Source: Lachnospiraceae bacterium
GTDB taxonomy: Bacteria; Bacillota; Clostridia; Lachnospirales; Lachnospiraceae
Direction: 5' to 3'
DNA length: 45,382 nt
NCBI GenBank assembly: GCA_022510525.1
Contig: JAFLTH010000015.1
Coordinates: 1-45,382, forward strand
In this document: positions 33,888 through 42,234 of the stretch, piece by piece
Numbering within the stretch: position 1 is the first letter of the stretch
Layout of the letters: each line of letters starts with the position of its first letter
Program-made: the position numbers and the translations under genes
The notes under the pieces: model-generated
Databases searched by the model: none
The model's input: the letters and a program-made list of their open reading frames with translations, nothing else
Told to the model about the DNA's origin: nothing

Positions 33888-35318
33888 CTAAAACCTATAT
33901 TCGCTAATATCATGCACAGATACTCTGTATGAAGATAATGTCGTAGGAGTTCCAACATCTTTTACATATTGATAAAAGTGCGGACTCTCAAGCAATTTCT
34001 TAGCATCCTGCAAAGTCATATTGCAGTTATTATTCATTGTGATAAAATATCCTGCATAGGGAATCGAGTCTTGATCTGCAATACAGATTCCGGTTGTTTC
34101 TGTTATAACCATAGGTATGATAAGCTTCTCACCAAATATCTCTGTCAACGCCTGGCTACGTCCGTACTCAAACCACTTAGCTTTCTTATCCGCATTTCTT
34201 TTATCCAAATCTTCATCAAACTGATGCAAATACTCACAAGTACAAGGATATAATTTCTTAAATTCCGCTTCCATGTAATGAGCGATTTTTCCGTTTATCC
34301 TTTTATACGGGAAAATAATTCTTGTCTCACAATTCCCTTTTTTTAATGTTCGGATACTTTTGGTACTGACTGCCGGTAAGGTGACCTCTTTTTCTACAGG
34401 TATATCTTTAATGAAATAGTATTGCTCATCTTCCTTTTCAACAGAAAAAAGAAATGCCTTATTACATAATGTTGCCACACTATTGTGGACATGAAAGTAA
34501 TCTCCAAACCTTTTACTTCCGCCATTATTATTTTGAAAAATCCATTTTTCACCATTCTTGCTTAATGTCGAACGCTGTATATTATAACTTTTATGTGAAA
34601 AAACGTCTTCGTATCCAATACAGTTTGGAACATTTTGCTTTTCACATAAAATAAGAGAAGTTGAACATGTAATCCCCGGAAATACATTAATACTTCTGTA
34701 ATCAATAATCTTAGTAATATAATCTCTGATAAATCCTCTCACCCCATTGGCATATCTGTTTCGAAAAATACTAAATGGTATCAGATATATCATTTTGCCG
34801 TTATGTGCTAATGCTTTAAGACTTGCCTCTATAAAAGCATAGCAATAATCAAATCGTCCCTGCTTACAAACAACATATTTTTTCTGTAGAATATCTCTTT
34901 CTTTTTGTGTGAGATCATGATATGTAATATATGGCGGATTACCTATGATAAATTCTATATTATTCTCTTTACTTTTTAAGAAATCCTGATGCTTGATATT
35001 CCATGTGACTTCAGGTAGTCTTTCATCAGACACCAGATCGTTTAAACGTGTTAAACAAATGTCTATTTTTACCCGGTCTATTTCATATGCTATAATATCT
35101 TTCTCCAGTCCTTCTACAATTTCTTCTGGAGTATTGTTATTTTTTCTGGCGTCAATTATATATCTTTTGACAATTTCTATAAGTATATTACCCTCTCCGC
35201 AGGAATTTTCCAGTACTTTGTGTCCCCGTAAATTATATTTGTATCCCACATAGTCAAGCATCTGTTCTACATATTTAACAGGAGTAGGGATTTGACAATT
35301 TTTATCCTGCTTTGACAT
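33888..35318 (-). CDS. adenine-specific DNA methyltransferase
   Basis: The 476-residue protein has a class I SAM-dependent methyltransferase core with motif I at about 36-43 (LENSCGEG) and the catalytic NPPY at 127-130 (IIGNPPYITY), which is typical of N6-adenine methylation. The order motif I then NPPY, with a large C-terminal target-recognition region (about 250-476, including TTLSSYRVSVHDI), resembles Eco57I-type methyltransferases but without a fused nuclease. It is the first gene of the cassette, behind a strong promoter at 35375-35403, with AAAGG about 11 bases before the ATG. Context suggests it marks host DNA so that the downstream system spares it. The specificity cannot be read from the sequence. 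Confidence 0.88.
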   Translation of the reverse strand: MSKQDKNCQIPTPVKYVEQMLDYVGYKYNLRGHKVLENSCGEGNILIEIVKRYIIDARKNNNTPEEIVEGLEKDIIAYEIDRVKIDICLTRLNDLVSDERLPEVTWNIKHQDFLKSKENNIEFIIGNPPYITYHDLTQKERDILQKKYVVCKQGRFDYCYAFIEASLKALAHNGKMIYLIPFSIFRNRYANGVRGFIRDYITKIIDYRSINVFPGITCSTSLILCEKQNVPNCIGYEDVFSHKSYNIQRSTLSKNGEKWIFQNNNGGSKRFGDYFHVHNSVATLCNKAFLFSVEKEDEQYYFIKDIPVEKEVTLPAVSTKSIRTLKKGNCETRIIFPYKRINGKIAHYMEAEFKKLYPCTCEYLHQFDEDLDKRNADKKAKWFEYGRSQALTEIFGEKLIIPMVITETTGICIADQDSIPYAGYFITMNNNCNMTLQDAKKLLESPHFYQYVKDVGTPTTLSSYRVSVHDISEYRF

Positions 35319-35374
35319 AATAGCATTTGCCTTTCTGATCTTTACAAACCGTACACTCTAAAATCATCTATAGT

Positions 35375-35403
35375 ATTGTATCATAAGGCAAAAATATCGT
35401 CAA
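35375..35403 (-). promoter_or_regulatory. strong promoter of the methyltransferase-HNH cassette
   Basis: TTGACG (35403-35398), a 17-base spacer and TACAAT (35380-35375) with a TGA extension form a near-consensus sigma-A promoter. Its -35 begins 2 bases from the last codon of the deacetylase gene. It gives the cassette its own transcription start about 50 bases before the methyltransferase ATG. Confidence 0.75.
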
Positions 35404-35404
35404 T

Positions 35405-36139
35405 TCAGTCAAACAATATCTCATCCACCGTCACAAACTCATACCCTTCTTTCTTCAGTTTATCAATGATGTTCAACGCAGCCGTAACGGTAGATTCATA
35501 ATAGTCATGCATAAGTATTATATCGTTCTCATCAGCCTTGGATACCACCTTGTCGGTAATGCGGGATGCATTGCTTGAACTCCAGTCAAGCGGGTCCAGC
35601 GTCCAAAGTACCGGAAACATATTTAATTCAGTCTCAAACTTTTTATCCCAGGTGCCGTATGGCGGCCTGATATACAGTACTTCTTTACCCGTAATTTCGT
35701 TAATAATTTCGTTGGTTTTTACAATCTGATTCTTAAATTCATCTCTGTTTCTTGAGCTTAATTGAATATGGCTGTATGTGTGGTTTCCTATGAGATGTCC
35801 CTCTTCGTTCATCCTTTCAATGATGTCGGGATGCAGCTCGGCATGTTCTCCCGTAACGAAGAATGTTGCTTTTACATCCCGCTCCCTTAATCCGTCCAAA
35901 AGCTGTTCAGTATAGCAGGGGTGGGGTCCGTCATCAAAGGTAAGCGCAATTTTTTTCGGTTCCGCATTGTCTTCCTCTATTATAATCTTTTCGACTATGA
36001 TACTGTTACCGGTTTTGGTTGTCCTTGCAGCTATCCTGGCCTGCTGCTCCTTACCGTGGGTTCTGCCTAAAAAATAAAAAAGCAGACCCACAATAAATAT
36101 TACGGAAAAAATGAAAAGGCGTACTTTCTTATTGTTCAT
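35405..36139 (-). CDS. membrane-anchored polysaccharide deacetylase
   Basis: The 244-residue protein has an N-terminal membrane anchor (about residues 7-25) and an extracellular NodB-type deacetylase domain. All catalytic motifs are present: TFDDGP with D69-D70, HTYSH, RPPYG, DPLDW and LMHD. It should remove acetyl groups from a cell-wall polymer such as peptidoglycan or another N-acetylated glycan; the exact substrate cannot be told. It starts 51 bases after the VanS-like kinase gene with a GGAG signal 7 bases before its ATG, and is the last gene of the DUF975 - regulator - kinase - deacetylase operon. This suggests the two-component pair controls wall modification. Confidence 0.9.
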   Translation of the reverse strand: MNNKKVRLFIFSVIFIVGLLFYFLGRTHGKEQQARIAARTTKTGNSIIVEKIIIEEDNAEPKKIALTFDDGPHPCYTEQLLDGLRERDVKATFFVTGEHAELHPDIIERMNEEGHLIGNHTYSHIQLSSRNRDEFKNQIVKTNEIINEITGKEVLYIRPPYGTWDKKFETELNMFPVLWTLDPLDWSSSNASRITDKVVSKADENDIILMHDYYESTVTAALNIIDKLKKEGYEFVTVDEILFD

Positions 36140-36190
36140 GAATCTGCTCCATATCGGTATTCAATTATATATATGCCTGCTTTGGGGATT

Positions 36191-37375
36191 TTAGGATAGC
36201 GTTATCACAAATGCCTTTGTATAACCGTCGCCACAGTCTCTTTTTAGTTCAAGTTTACCGCCATGCATGTGTACGATCTTATGGGCAATGCTTAGACCAA
36301 GGCCGCTGCCTCCCCGGCTGCTCCTTGACTTATCTCCGCGGGAGAAGGGTTCAAAGATGTGCATAGCAAGCTCATCGTCTATGGGGATGCCGTTGTCTGC
36401 TATGATAATTTGAATATGTGGCTCAATATTCAGTTTTATGCGGACTTTGGTATTTGCACCGTTGTATTTGACTGAATTAGTCAATATATTTGCAATCACA
36501 CGGCTAAACTGGATTTTATCCAGCTCAAATATGACTTCCTTTTCGGGTATATCAATCTCAAGCTGCATTCCTTTTTCCTCAAAATCGGAATACAAAAGTG
36601 CAATATTCTCTCTCAGCAGTTCACCCGGGTCAACAGGTTCTTTGTTCAGTTTGAAGCCGCTGCTGTCAAGCCTTACATATTCAAACAAGAGGTTTATCAG
36701 CTCATCCACACGGATTGATTTGGCATAGATAGCATTAAGGTATTCTTTTCTTTTTTCCTCATCAGGCACTACACCGTCCGCAAGAGCCCTTGCATAGCCG
36801 CTGACTGTTGTGATTGGGGTTTTGATGTCATGGGCTATGTCTGACAGAAGCAGGTTACGCTGTCTGTCATATTCCTCCTGCTGTTCTTCCTGTGCCTGCA
36901 AAAGCTCGCCCACTTTTCCCGAGACTGTTTTATAGTACCAGTATGCGGAAATTATATACGGCAGCAAAGTTATAATAAGGAGAAGTGCGAAAATAATAAT
37001 TACCGCAAATTGGTATAATCTTGCAATCATTGGACTTACTCCATCCAAAAGCGATGATGTGATATTAATCCGCATCCCCGTTTCCAGGTTTATTCCTGTC
37101 ATCGCCTGTATAACTCTTGATATATTTTCGGGTAAAAGTGCCACTCCTGCCAGAAAAAGTATTTTAAGCGTCAAAAGCATCAGGTTGCCGTCATCTGTTG
37201 TCACAGTAAGGATTTCTACATGCATTGTATCTACTAACAACGGAGCAATCCAGACGCGATAAGCCATACTCAGCAGTTCCTCGCATATAAAAATGAATAA
37301 CATAATTATCACAAAGCGACGTATCAAAAACCATTTCAGAGATTGTACAGCTTCTTTCGATGTATGTTGATTCAT
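36191..37375 (-). CDS. VanS-like sensor histidine kinase
   Basis: The 394-residue membrane kinase has two membrane helices (about 15-37 and 118-140) flanking an extracellular loop of about 80 residues. A cytoplasmic linker, a HisKA domain with phosphoacceptor H182 in SDIAHDIKTPITTVSGYA, and an HATPase domain follow (NILTNSVKYN, IIADNGIPID, SSRGGSGLGLSIAHKI). It resembles the kinases that pair with OmpR-type regulators in VanRS-like systems and is encoded 39 bases after such a regulator. A moderate ribosome binding site, AAAGGA, lies about 12 bases before the ATG. The sensed signal is probably related to the envelope, given the deacetylase and DUF975 neighbours. Confidence 0.92.
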   Translation of the reverse strand: MNQHTSKEAVQSLKWFLIRRFVIIMLFIFICEELLSMAYRVWIAPLLVDTMHVEILTVTTDDGNLMLLTLKILFLAGVALLPENISRVIQAMTGINLETGMRINITSSLLDGVSPMIARLYQFAVIIIFALLLIITLLPYIISAYWYYKTVSGKVGELLQAQEEQQEEYDRQRNLLLSDIAHDIKTPITTVSGYARALADGVVPDEEKRKEYLNAIYAKSIRVDELINLLFEYVRLDSSGFKLNKEPVDPGELLRENIALLYSDFEEKGMQLEIDIPEKEVIFELDKIQFSRVIANILTNSVKYNGANTKVRIKLNIEPHIQIIIADNGIPIDDELAMHIFEPFSRGDKSRSSRGGSGLGLSIAHKIVHMHGGKLELKRDCGDGYTKAFVITLS

Positions 37376-37414
37376 TTTAAATTATTATCCTTTCAACAAG
37401 AATATATTTTTGAT

Positions 37415-38101
37415 TTATTTCTCAAGCCGGTACCCAAGCCCGCGTATTGTCTTAATATACGCATTACCGTCATCACTTAACTTGGAGCGCAGTTTGCTGA
37501 TGCATACCATTATGTTATTATCGGATGCAAGGTATTCAGCACCCCAGCCCTCCTCGAAGAGCTGTTGTTTGGTGAATACCCTTCCGGGATTTTCCATAAA
37601 AAGTTTCATTATCTTAAATTCCACGGATGTCAGTTCAATCGTTTTTTCTCCCTGTGTTAAAAGGCAAGAGCCCAAATCCAGCTTCAGGTCACGTACTATA
37701 AGTTCATCCGGCTGATTCTGTTTGCCGGAGCCTAATGAATAAAAGCGTCTGATATTGGAATTGACCCTTGCTACAGCCTCAAGGGGTTTAAAAGGTTTGG
37801 TTATATAATCGTCCGCTCCCAGATCAAGGCCGAGAATCTTATCGGAATCTTCGCTTTGGGCAGAAAGGATTATAACCGGAATGTTGTTGTTTTCTCTGAT
37901 ATTGCGCAGCACACGGTAACCGTCAATCCCGGGCATCATGATATCAAGTATGATCAAATCAATTGTTTCATCCTTTATTGCTGTCATAGCCTCTATGCCG
38001 TCTGCAGCTTCAATTATGTCATATCCGTCTTTTTCCAGATACAGCCGCAGAATGTCACGGATTTCGGGTTCGTCATCTGCTATTAAAACTTTGTAGGACA
38101 T
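37415..38101 (-). CDS. OmpR-family (VanR-like) response regulator
   Basis: The 228-residue regulator has a receiver domain (acidic pair D9-D10, phosphoacceptor D53 in LIILDIMMPG, lysine in DYITKPF) and a C-terminal winged-helix domain (about 130-226) that ends with IKTIRGLGYRLEK. It should bind tandem direct repeats on DNA. The phased TAAGGTT-type repeats upstream of the operon at 38989-39028 are good candidates. AAGGAG lies 6 bases before the ATG. The cognate kinase gene follows at 39 bases and the DUF975 gene precedes it at 34 bases, so this is one operon and probably autoregulated. Confidence 0.94.
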   Translation of the reverse strand: MSYKVLIADDEPEIRDILRLYLEKDGYDIIEAADGIEAMTAIKDETIDLIILDIMMPGIDGYRVLRNIRENNNIPVIILSAQSEDSDKILGLDLGADDYITKPFKPLEAVARVNSNIRRFYSLGSGKQNQPDELIVRDLKLDLGSCLLTQGEKTIELTSVEFKIMKLFMENPGRVFTKQQLFEEGWGAEYLASDNNIMVCISKLRSKLSDDGNAYIKTIRGLGYRLEK

Positions 38102-38135
38102 CTTCTACTCCTTGCCATCATTAAGTCATTTATTT

Positions 38136-38936
38136 TCAAACATATTCGTTACTTTTAGCATATGCACGACAAAGCTCATAATAAAGTGACGCACGTGTCA
38201 GTTGTGCGTAAGGCTGTACATATAGTACTTCCGCTATACCGCAAGTCACCACTCCAAGTATATGCCAGAGGATAAAAGACAGATCCAGTACAAAGGTGTT
38301 CCATTTGTGTCCGTCCATCATTCGTGTACTGAGCTCCAGCACTTCCTTATGCGGCATCTCAGGATTCCTTGCAAGTATATACTCTACCATATAATATTGG
38401 TACTTTTTATAGATTCCCGGGATTACAAATAAAAGCGCCCACAAAAAAATATACATTTCCCGGAAAAACATTGCTTTTACACAATTTAAGTATGAATGGT
38501 CAAAGGCATATCCTACATCTGCAATATCACCTTTATCTTCAACGCACTTTAACATAAAGCGCTTTGCCCCGACTATTAGCGGATTAATCAATAGCATCTC
38601 TACTACCATAATGCCAACTATTACAATCAGTATAAAAACAATCATTGCAATGGAAGCCGCAAATATAACCACGGGGTCTATCTGCTGTAATCTGTCAACT
38701 ACGGAAGAGACTATGGAATATGCTGCAACATCCGTTCCGATTTCAGATATGATCTCAAATGTGCCTTCCTGTATTTCATTGCGAGAAGAATCGGTATTAT
38801 TTCCGCCTCCTGCTGCCGTAGCAGGACCAAACCCGTCACCAAGGATTATAAGAAACAATGCTACCAAAACTGCCTTCCAGTAGTTTCTTTTTAGTGCTTC
38901 TTTTGCTTTTTGCTTTAACTCTTTTCTTGTCCACAT
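38136..38936 (-). CDS. DUF975 family membrane protein
   Basis: The 266-residue protein begins MWTRKELKQKAKEALKRNYW, the standard opening of DUF975 proteins. Several membrane helices follow (about 25-45, 95-125, 160-190, 220-245), with motifs such as PGIYKKYQYYMVEYILA. The start is taken at ATG 38936 rather than the upstream in-frame GTG at 38954, because GAGGAG lies 9 bases before it and the family sequence begins there. DUF975 proteins are integral membrane proteins of unknown function. Here the gene leads an operon with a two-component system and a polysaccharide deacetylase, consistent with an envelope stress or antibiotic response role. That role is inferred. Confidence 0.85.
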   Translation of the reverse strand: MWTRKELKQKAKEALKRNYWKAVLVALFLIILGDGFGPATAAGGGNNTDSSRNEIQEGTFEIISEIGTDVAAYSIVSSVVDRLQQIDPVVIFAASIAMIVFILIVIVGIMVVEMLLINPLIVGAKRFMLKCVEDKGDIADVGYAFDHSYLNCVKAMFFREMYIFLWALLFVIPGIYKKYQYYMVEYILARNPEMPHKEVLELSTRMMDGHKWNTFVLDLSFILWHILGVVTCGIAEVLYVQPYAQLTRASLYYELCRAYAKSNEYV

Positions 38937-38977
38937 AACCCGGACTCCTCTCACTGTTTGTGTTTTGATATAAACAG

Positions 38978-39028
38978 ATTATGGCAGGATTCTTAACGAT
39001 AGGACGGGAGAACCTTAACATAACCTTA
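38978..39028 (-). promoter_or_regulatory. phased direct repeats and -10 box, likely regulator sites
   Basis: On the minus strand TAAGGTT (39028-39022), TAAGGTT (39017-39011) and TAAGAAT (38995-38989) lie on an 11-base grid, with one position empty. They end just upstream of a CATAAT -10 box (38983-38978) that has no good -35. This is the usual layout for activation by an OmpR-family regulator, here probably the VanR-like protein of the same operon. Confidence 0.55.
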
Positions 39029-39040
39029 TTATGCCTATTT

Positions 39041-40690
39041 TTATGTGTTCCTGCCATTGTCAAAATTAAGATAGCTAATATATAACCTGTCAAAATCATC
39101 TTCCTGCGCCAGGTTGATGCTTTCTATCTGCTGGATACGGTTTTCAAGGGCGTGCTTGTTGACTATTTTGGTCAATATATCCCTGCCGATATCATAAGCA
39201 CCTGCCAATGAAGTGTTGCCTGCTGCCTGAGTACAATCCCGCAGGTTTGCAGGCAAAAGTCCGATGGTGACTGCAGCATTTACATCCAGGTAGTAACCAA
39301 ATCCACCTGCAAGATAGACGTTGTCGATTTTAGGGTTGCCTGCTTTTTGGCATAAAATATCGATACCGGCCCGGACTGCGGCCTTGGCCATCTGCAGGGC
39401 GCGGATGTCGGACTGAGTCAGGTGGATGCTGTTTGAATCTGATTGGGTTGCATCTGAGATTGACGGTATTGTAATATCAACTCCATTTTCAAAATAGGGC
39501 TCAGTTAAAAGTCCGGTTTCGTCTATGATTCCCTGCTCTAATAACGAAGCTGTGATTTTGATCATATCACTTCCCGGAACCGCTGCTCCTGCGCCGCCCT
39601 CAAAGGCGGGACCTGCGGCGGTTGCCGTAACTATTACCCTGTTGCCGGATTTTATAGCCATTTCTCCGTTGGTTCCCAGATCTATAAACAGCTGCGCTCC
39701 GGTTTCTTTTGAAAATTCTGAAACCTCTTCGGTTAGGGACGGAAGCAAATTACAATGATAGAGACCTGCTACAATATCGCCGCCTACGAAGGTTGAAATC
39801 CCTGGTGTTATGTAAACCACAGAGCCACATCCGGGCATTGTGCATTTCTGTAAGCCAAGCTCTACCGGGGTAAACGGACTTTGTCCCAAACCTTCCGTGG
39901 AAAGACCCATAAGTATATGCTCCATAGTGGTATTGCCTGCAATGCATATGCAATCTATATTTATCTGCGGATTATTGTTTACTGTATTGTGATTTGCAAT
40001 ATTGCGATTTGAGGTATTATTGTTTGAGATATTAAGGAAGGCCCCTACACCATCGGAAATTACTTTCCGGACACTTTCTTTCATGGAGTCAGCCTGTCCT
40101 GAATTGGCAGCCTGTATTCTGGATAAAACATCGGAACCGTACACTCTCTGGGGATTCATTGCACAGTAAGTATCTATGACTTTGCCGGTTCCAAGCTCTA
40201 CCAACTGCATAGCTATGGTGGTTGTGCCAAGGTCTACGGCTATTATGTGATTATTCTGATATATTGGTCGAATCTGAGATTTTGACTTATTCTGAGATAT
40301 TGATTGATTTAGGAATTCCGATTGACCATTTGGATCAACAGCGATATCCGTTACATTCGTTACAATATCAATCTCCCTATTATTTATAAATTCTAAGCGT
40401 ATGACACAGTCACTTTGAGGTTTGGCCATACAGGCAAGACGATATCCCTGTCTAAGTTCCTCCGGATTAAAAGTATTTCTTTCAATTCCTGTTGGAATGG
40501 GTGCATAAGTTAGAAAACGTATACGGCATCTTCCGCAAGTTCCTCTGCCGCCACAGTTATCCACTGACATAAGCCCCTCTTTTAACAAAGTTGACATGAG
40601 TGTCATATTTTTATTATGTGTCATCTTTGCTTCTCTTGGGCTTTTCTGTCCATCTTCAATTATAATTGTAATATTAATTGATGCTGACAA
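39041..40690 (-). CDS. RACo-like ferredoxin/ASKHA protein (DUF4445)
   Basis: The 549-residue protein has an N-terminal 2Fe-2S ferredoxin domain (cysteines in DNCGGRGTCGRC and a later LACMA). A linker rich in Ser/Gln/Asn follows, then an actin-like ATPase fold of the DUF4445 / reductive activator of corrinoid proteins type (AVDLGTTTIAMQL, CIAGNTTMEHILMG, FIDLGTNGEMAI, AGGFGYYLDV). Such proteins reduce inactive cob(II)amide proteins in methyltransferase systems. No corrinoid protein or methyltransferase is encoded nearby. The ASKHA region carries an Asn-rich insertion (about 220-245). The start is taken as TTG 40690, with GAGGAG 10 bases upstream. It follows the DUF4250 gene by 29 bases. Confidence 0.85.
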   Translation of the reverse strand: MSASINITIIIEDGQKSPREAKMTHNKNMTLMSTLLKEGLMSVDNCGGRGTCGRCRIRFLTYAPIPTGIERNTFNPEELRQGYRLACMAKPQSDCVIRLEFINNREIDIVTNVTDIAVDPNGQSEFLNQSISQNKSKSQIRPIYQNNHIIAVDLGTTTIAMQLVELGTGKVIDTYCAMNPQRVYGSDVLSRIQAANSGQADSMKESVRKVISDGVGAFLNISNNNTSNRNIANHNTVNNNPQINIDCICIAGNTTMEHILMGLSTEGLGQSPFTPVELGLQKCTMPGCGSVVYITPGISTFVGGDIVAGLYHCNLLPSLTEEVSEFSKETGAQLFIDLGTNGEMAIKSGNRVIVTATAAGPAFEGGAGAAVPGSDMIKITASLLEQGIIDETGLLTEPYFENGVDITIPSISDATQSDSNSIHLTQSDIRALQMAKAAVRAGIDILCQKAGNPKIDNVYLAGGFGYYLDVNAAVTIGLLPANLRDCTQAAGNTSLAGAYDIGRDILTKIVNKHALENRIQQIESINLAQEDDFDRLYISYLNFDNGRNT

Positions 40691-40719
40691 GTTGACCGTT
40701 CTCCTCAATAAATGTGATT

Positions 40720-40893
40720 TTACACAAACTGATTTTTCTCACTGTCGTAATGGTAATCTATAGATGACAATTTTTCAATAACCTCTGCTTTATCTATATC
40801 CAAATCGTCACATAAACTGTCGAGATTTCCGTAGAAATCTCTTAATTTTAAATTGACGAAACTAAGAAGCATTACAGGGTCTTTCGGTATCAT
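40720..40893 (-). CDS. DUF4250 small protein
   Basis: This 57-residue protein begins MIPKDPVMLLSFVNLKLRD and ends DYHYDSEKNQFV. The MIPKDPxMLLSxVNxKLRD opening is the signature of DUF4250, a short family of unknown function common in Clostridia. The ribosome binding site GGAAAGGAAAG lies 5 bases before the ATG. It is cytoplasmic with no membrane segment. It is followed closely by the RACo-like gene and preceded by the LD-carboxypeptidase gene at 67 bases, all on the minus strand, so it may share a message with either. No function can be given. Confidence 0.85.
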   Translation of the reverse strand: MIPKDPVMLLSFVNLKLRDFYGNLDSLCDDLDIDKAEVIEKLSSIDYHYDSEKNQFV

Positions 40894-40960
40894 AATTACT
40901 TTCCTTTCCGTTTTACTATATATGTTTTCTATTATTTCTGATTTTTAATTGCTGCTTTAC

Positions 40961-42031
40961 TTATCTCAGTTCCATCTCAACCGTATATTGGTCCCCCTGA
41001 GCGTGTATTTTCGCCATACTTCCGCACACAATCGGCATCATCGGCGGGATATGCCCTATATCCACATCCATTACAACCGGCACGTTATATTTTTTGATAA
41101 CCTCATACACTGCCTTATATTGGTCGAGCCCCATCATTTCCTGACCGTGACACAGCGGTCTGCCAATCAAAAAGCCACTGCAATGCTTAAACCAGCCCGC
41201 ATGCTCCATCTGCCACATAGCACGGCGGATACCCATTACATTCAAATCACAGGCCTCTAAAAACCAAACGATTCCGTCATCCTTATATTTTTCAATAAAA
41301 TCGGTTACTCTATCATATTTCGTTCCAAGCAGATTGACCAGACAGTCCACGCATCCACCCAGCAATCTTCCGCCAAAATCAAGGGTTTCATCCGGAAATC
41401 TGCGGATTACCGAAGGTTCCGTAACGTTATACGGCTCCAACGGATTTTCCTCATTTTTTAAAGACTCTTTTTCCCATTTATCATAGCCTTGCAGTTTCAA
41501 GACCGGCACTGACGCGTTCATATCTCTGCGGACCGGATACAATTCTATGGCTTGTCCTGTTAGGAAATTCATTGCATCATTAAGCGCAGGATGCCATGGC
41601 TCCATGCCAAAAGCCGCCGCGCAGGGACCATAAATAGCTGCTGTGTCACAGATGGTCGTAAGCAAAAAAGTCATATTCGTATTGTCGGAATATCCCATAT
41701 ACCATTTTGGTTTGGCTTCCTTTATCCTGTCAAAATCAACATAATCCAGAATTTCGCACATAAGCTCTCCGCCGCCGCAGGAAATAAGGCAGTCGTTGTC
41801 ATCCGCACAATAAAAGTCCTCAAGTTCTTCCCCACAGGCCTTCGGGGTATTACTGATTCCGATTCCGTTTTCCACATAGCAGTTAGGTCCAAGCTTTAAG
41901 CTGTATCCTGTCGCCTCCCACTTCTTCTGTGCATTTATGAATGCGGTTTTGTAGGGCTCTGTCGCACATCCAAACGAGGGAGCAACGAAGCCTATGGTTC
42001 CGTTTGATGGTAAAAATCCGGGGTATCTCAT
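40961..42031 (-). CDS. S66-family LD-carboxypeptidase / MccF-like peptidase
   Basis: This is a 356-residue cytoplasmic serine peptidase of family S66. The nucleophile is S115 in YMGYSDNTNM, with the glutamate in WFLEACD and histidine in DVDIGHIPPMMP completing the triad. The N-terminal PSNGTIGFVAPSFG and GGELMCEILDYVDF fit the family. Members cut the L,D-peptide bond in recycled muropeptides or detoxify microcin C-like nucleotide peptides; the sequence does not decide between them. The start is set at ATG 42031, 14 codons inside a GTG at 42073, because AAAGGAAG lies 12 bases before it and the family sequence begins MRYPGFLP-like. The DUF4250 and RACo-like genes follow on the same strand. Confidence 0.88.
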   Translation of the reverse strand: MRYPGFLPSNGTIGFVAPSFGCATEPYKTAFINAQKKWEATGYSLKLGPNCYVENGIGISNTPKACGEELEDFYCADDNDCLISCGGGELMCEILDYVDFDRIKEAKPKWYMGYSDNTNMTFLLTTICDTAAIYGPCAAAFGMEPWHPALNDAMNFLTGQAIELYPVRRDMNASVPVLKLQGYDKWEKESLKNEENPLEPYNVTEPSVIRRFPDETLDFGGRLLGGCVDCLVNLLGTKYDRVTDFIEKYKDDGIVWFLEACDLNVMGIRRAMWQMEHAGWFKHCSGFLIGRPLCHGQEMMGLDQYKAVYEVIKKYNVPVVMDVDIGHIPPMMPIVCGSMAKIHAQGDQYTVEMELR

Positions 42032-42118
42032 TTTTGATTGTCCGCTTCCTTTCAAATAAATTAAGTCTATCACCTAATTAATACAGGCGCATAGGTTCGA
42101 TTGACTATATCGGTCAAA

Positions 42119-42162
42119 ATAATACAGGTATGTAAGCACATTGACTTACATACCTGTATTAT
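42119..42162. terminator. clpB terminator
   Basis: A perfect 18-base-pair hairpin (ATAATACAGGTATGTAAG and its complement) has an 8-base loop and is followed on the minus strand by TTTTGAC. It lies about 70 bases after the clpB stop. Confidence 0.88.
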
Positions 42163-42234
42163 ACAGTCTTCCTTAAATAATTACCATGCATTTTTACAGC
42201 TTATGCTTTATCTCAGCAAACACTATTCATCTGT

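Noticed and set aside
29700-35404. Mobile-element ends around the defence-like cassette
   Set aside because: No transposase, integrase, tRNA or clear direct repeats were found at the borders.
38836-39099. Minus-strand frame of 87 codons overlapping the DUF975 start
   Set aside because: Out of frame with DUF975, covers the phased repeats and promoter, and has no ribosome binding site.
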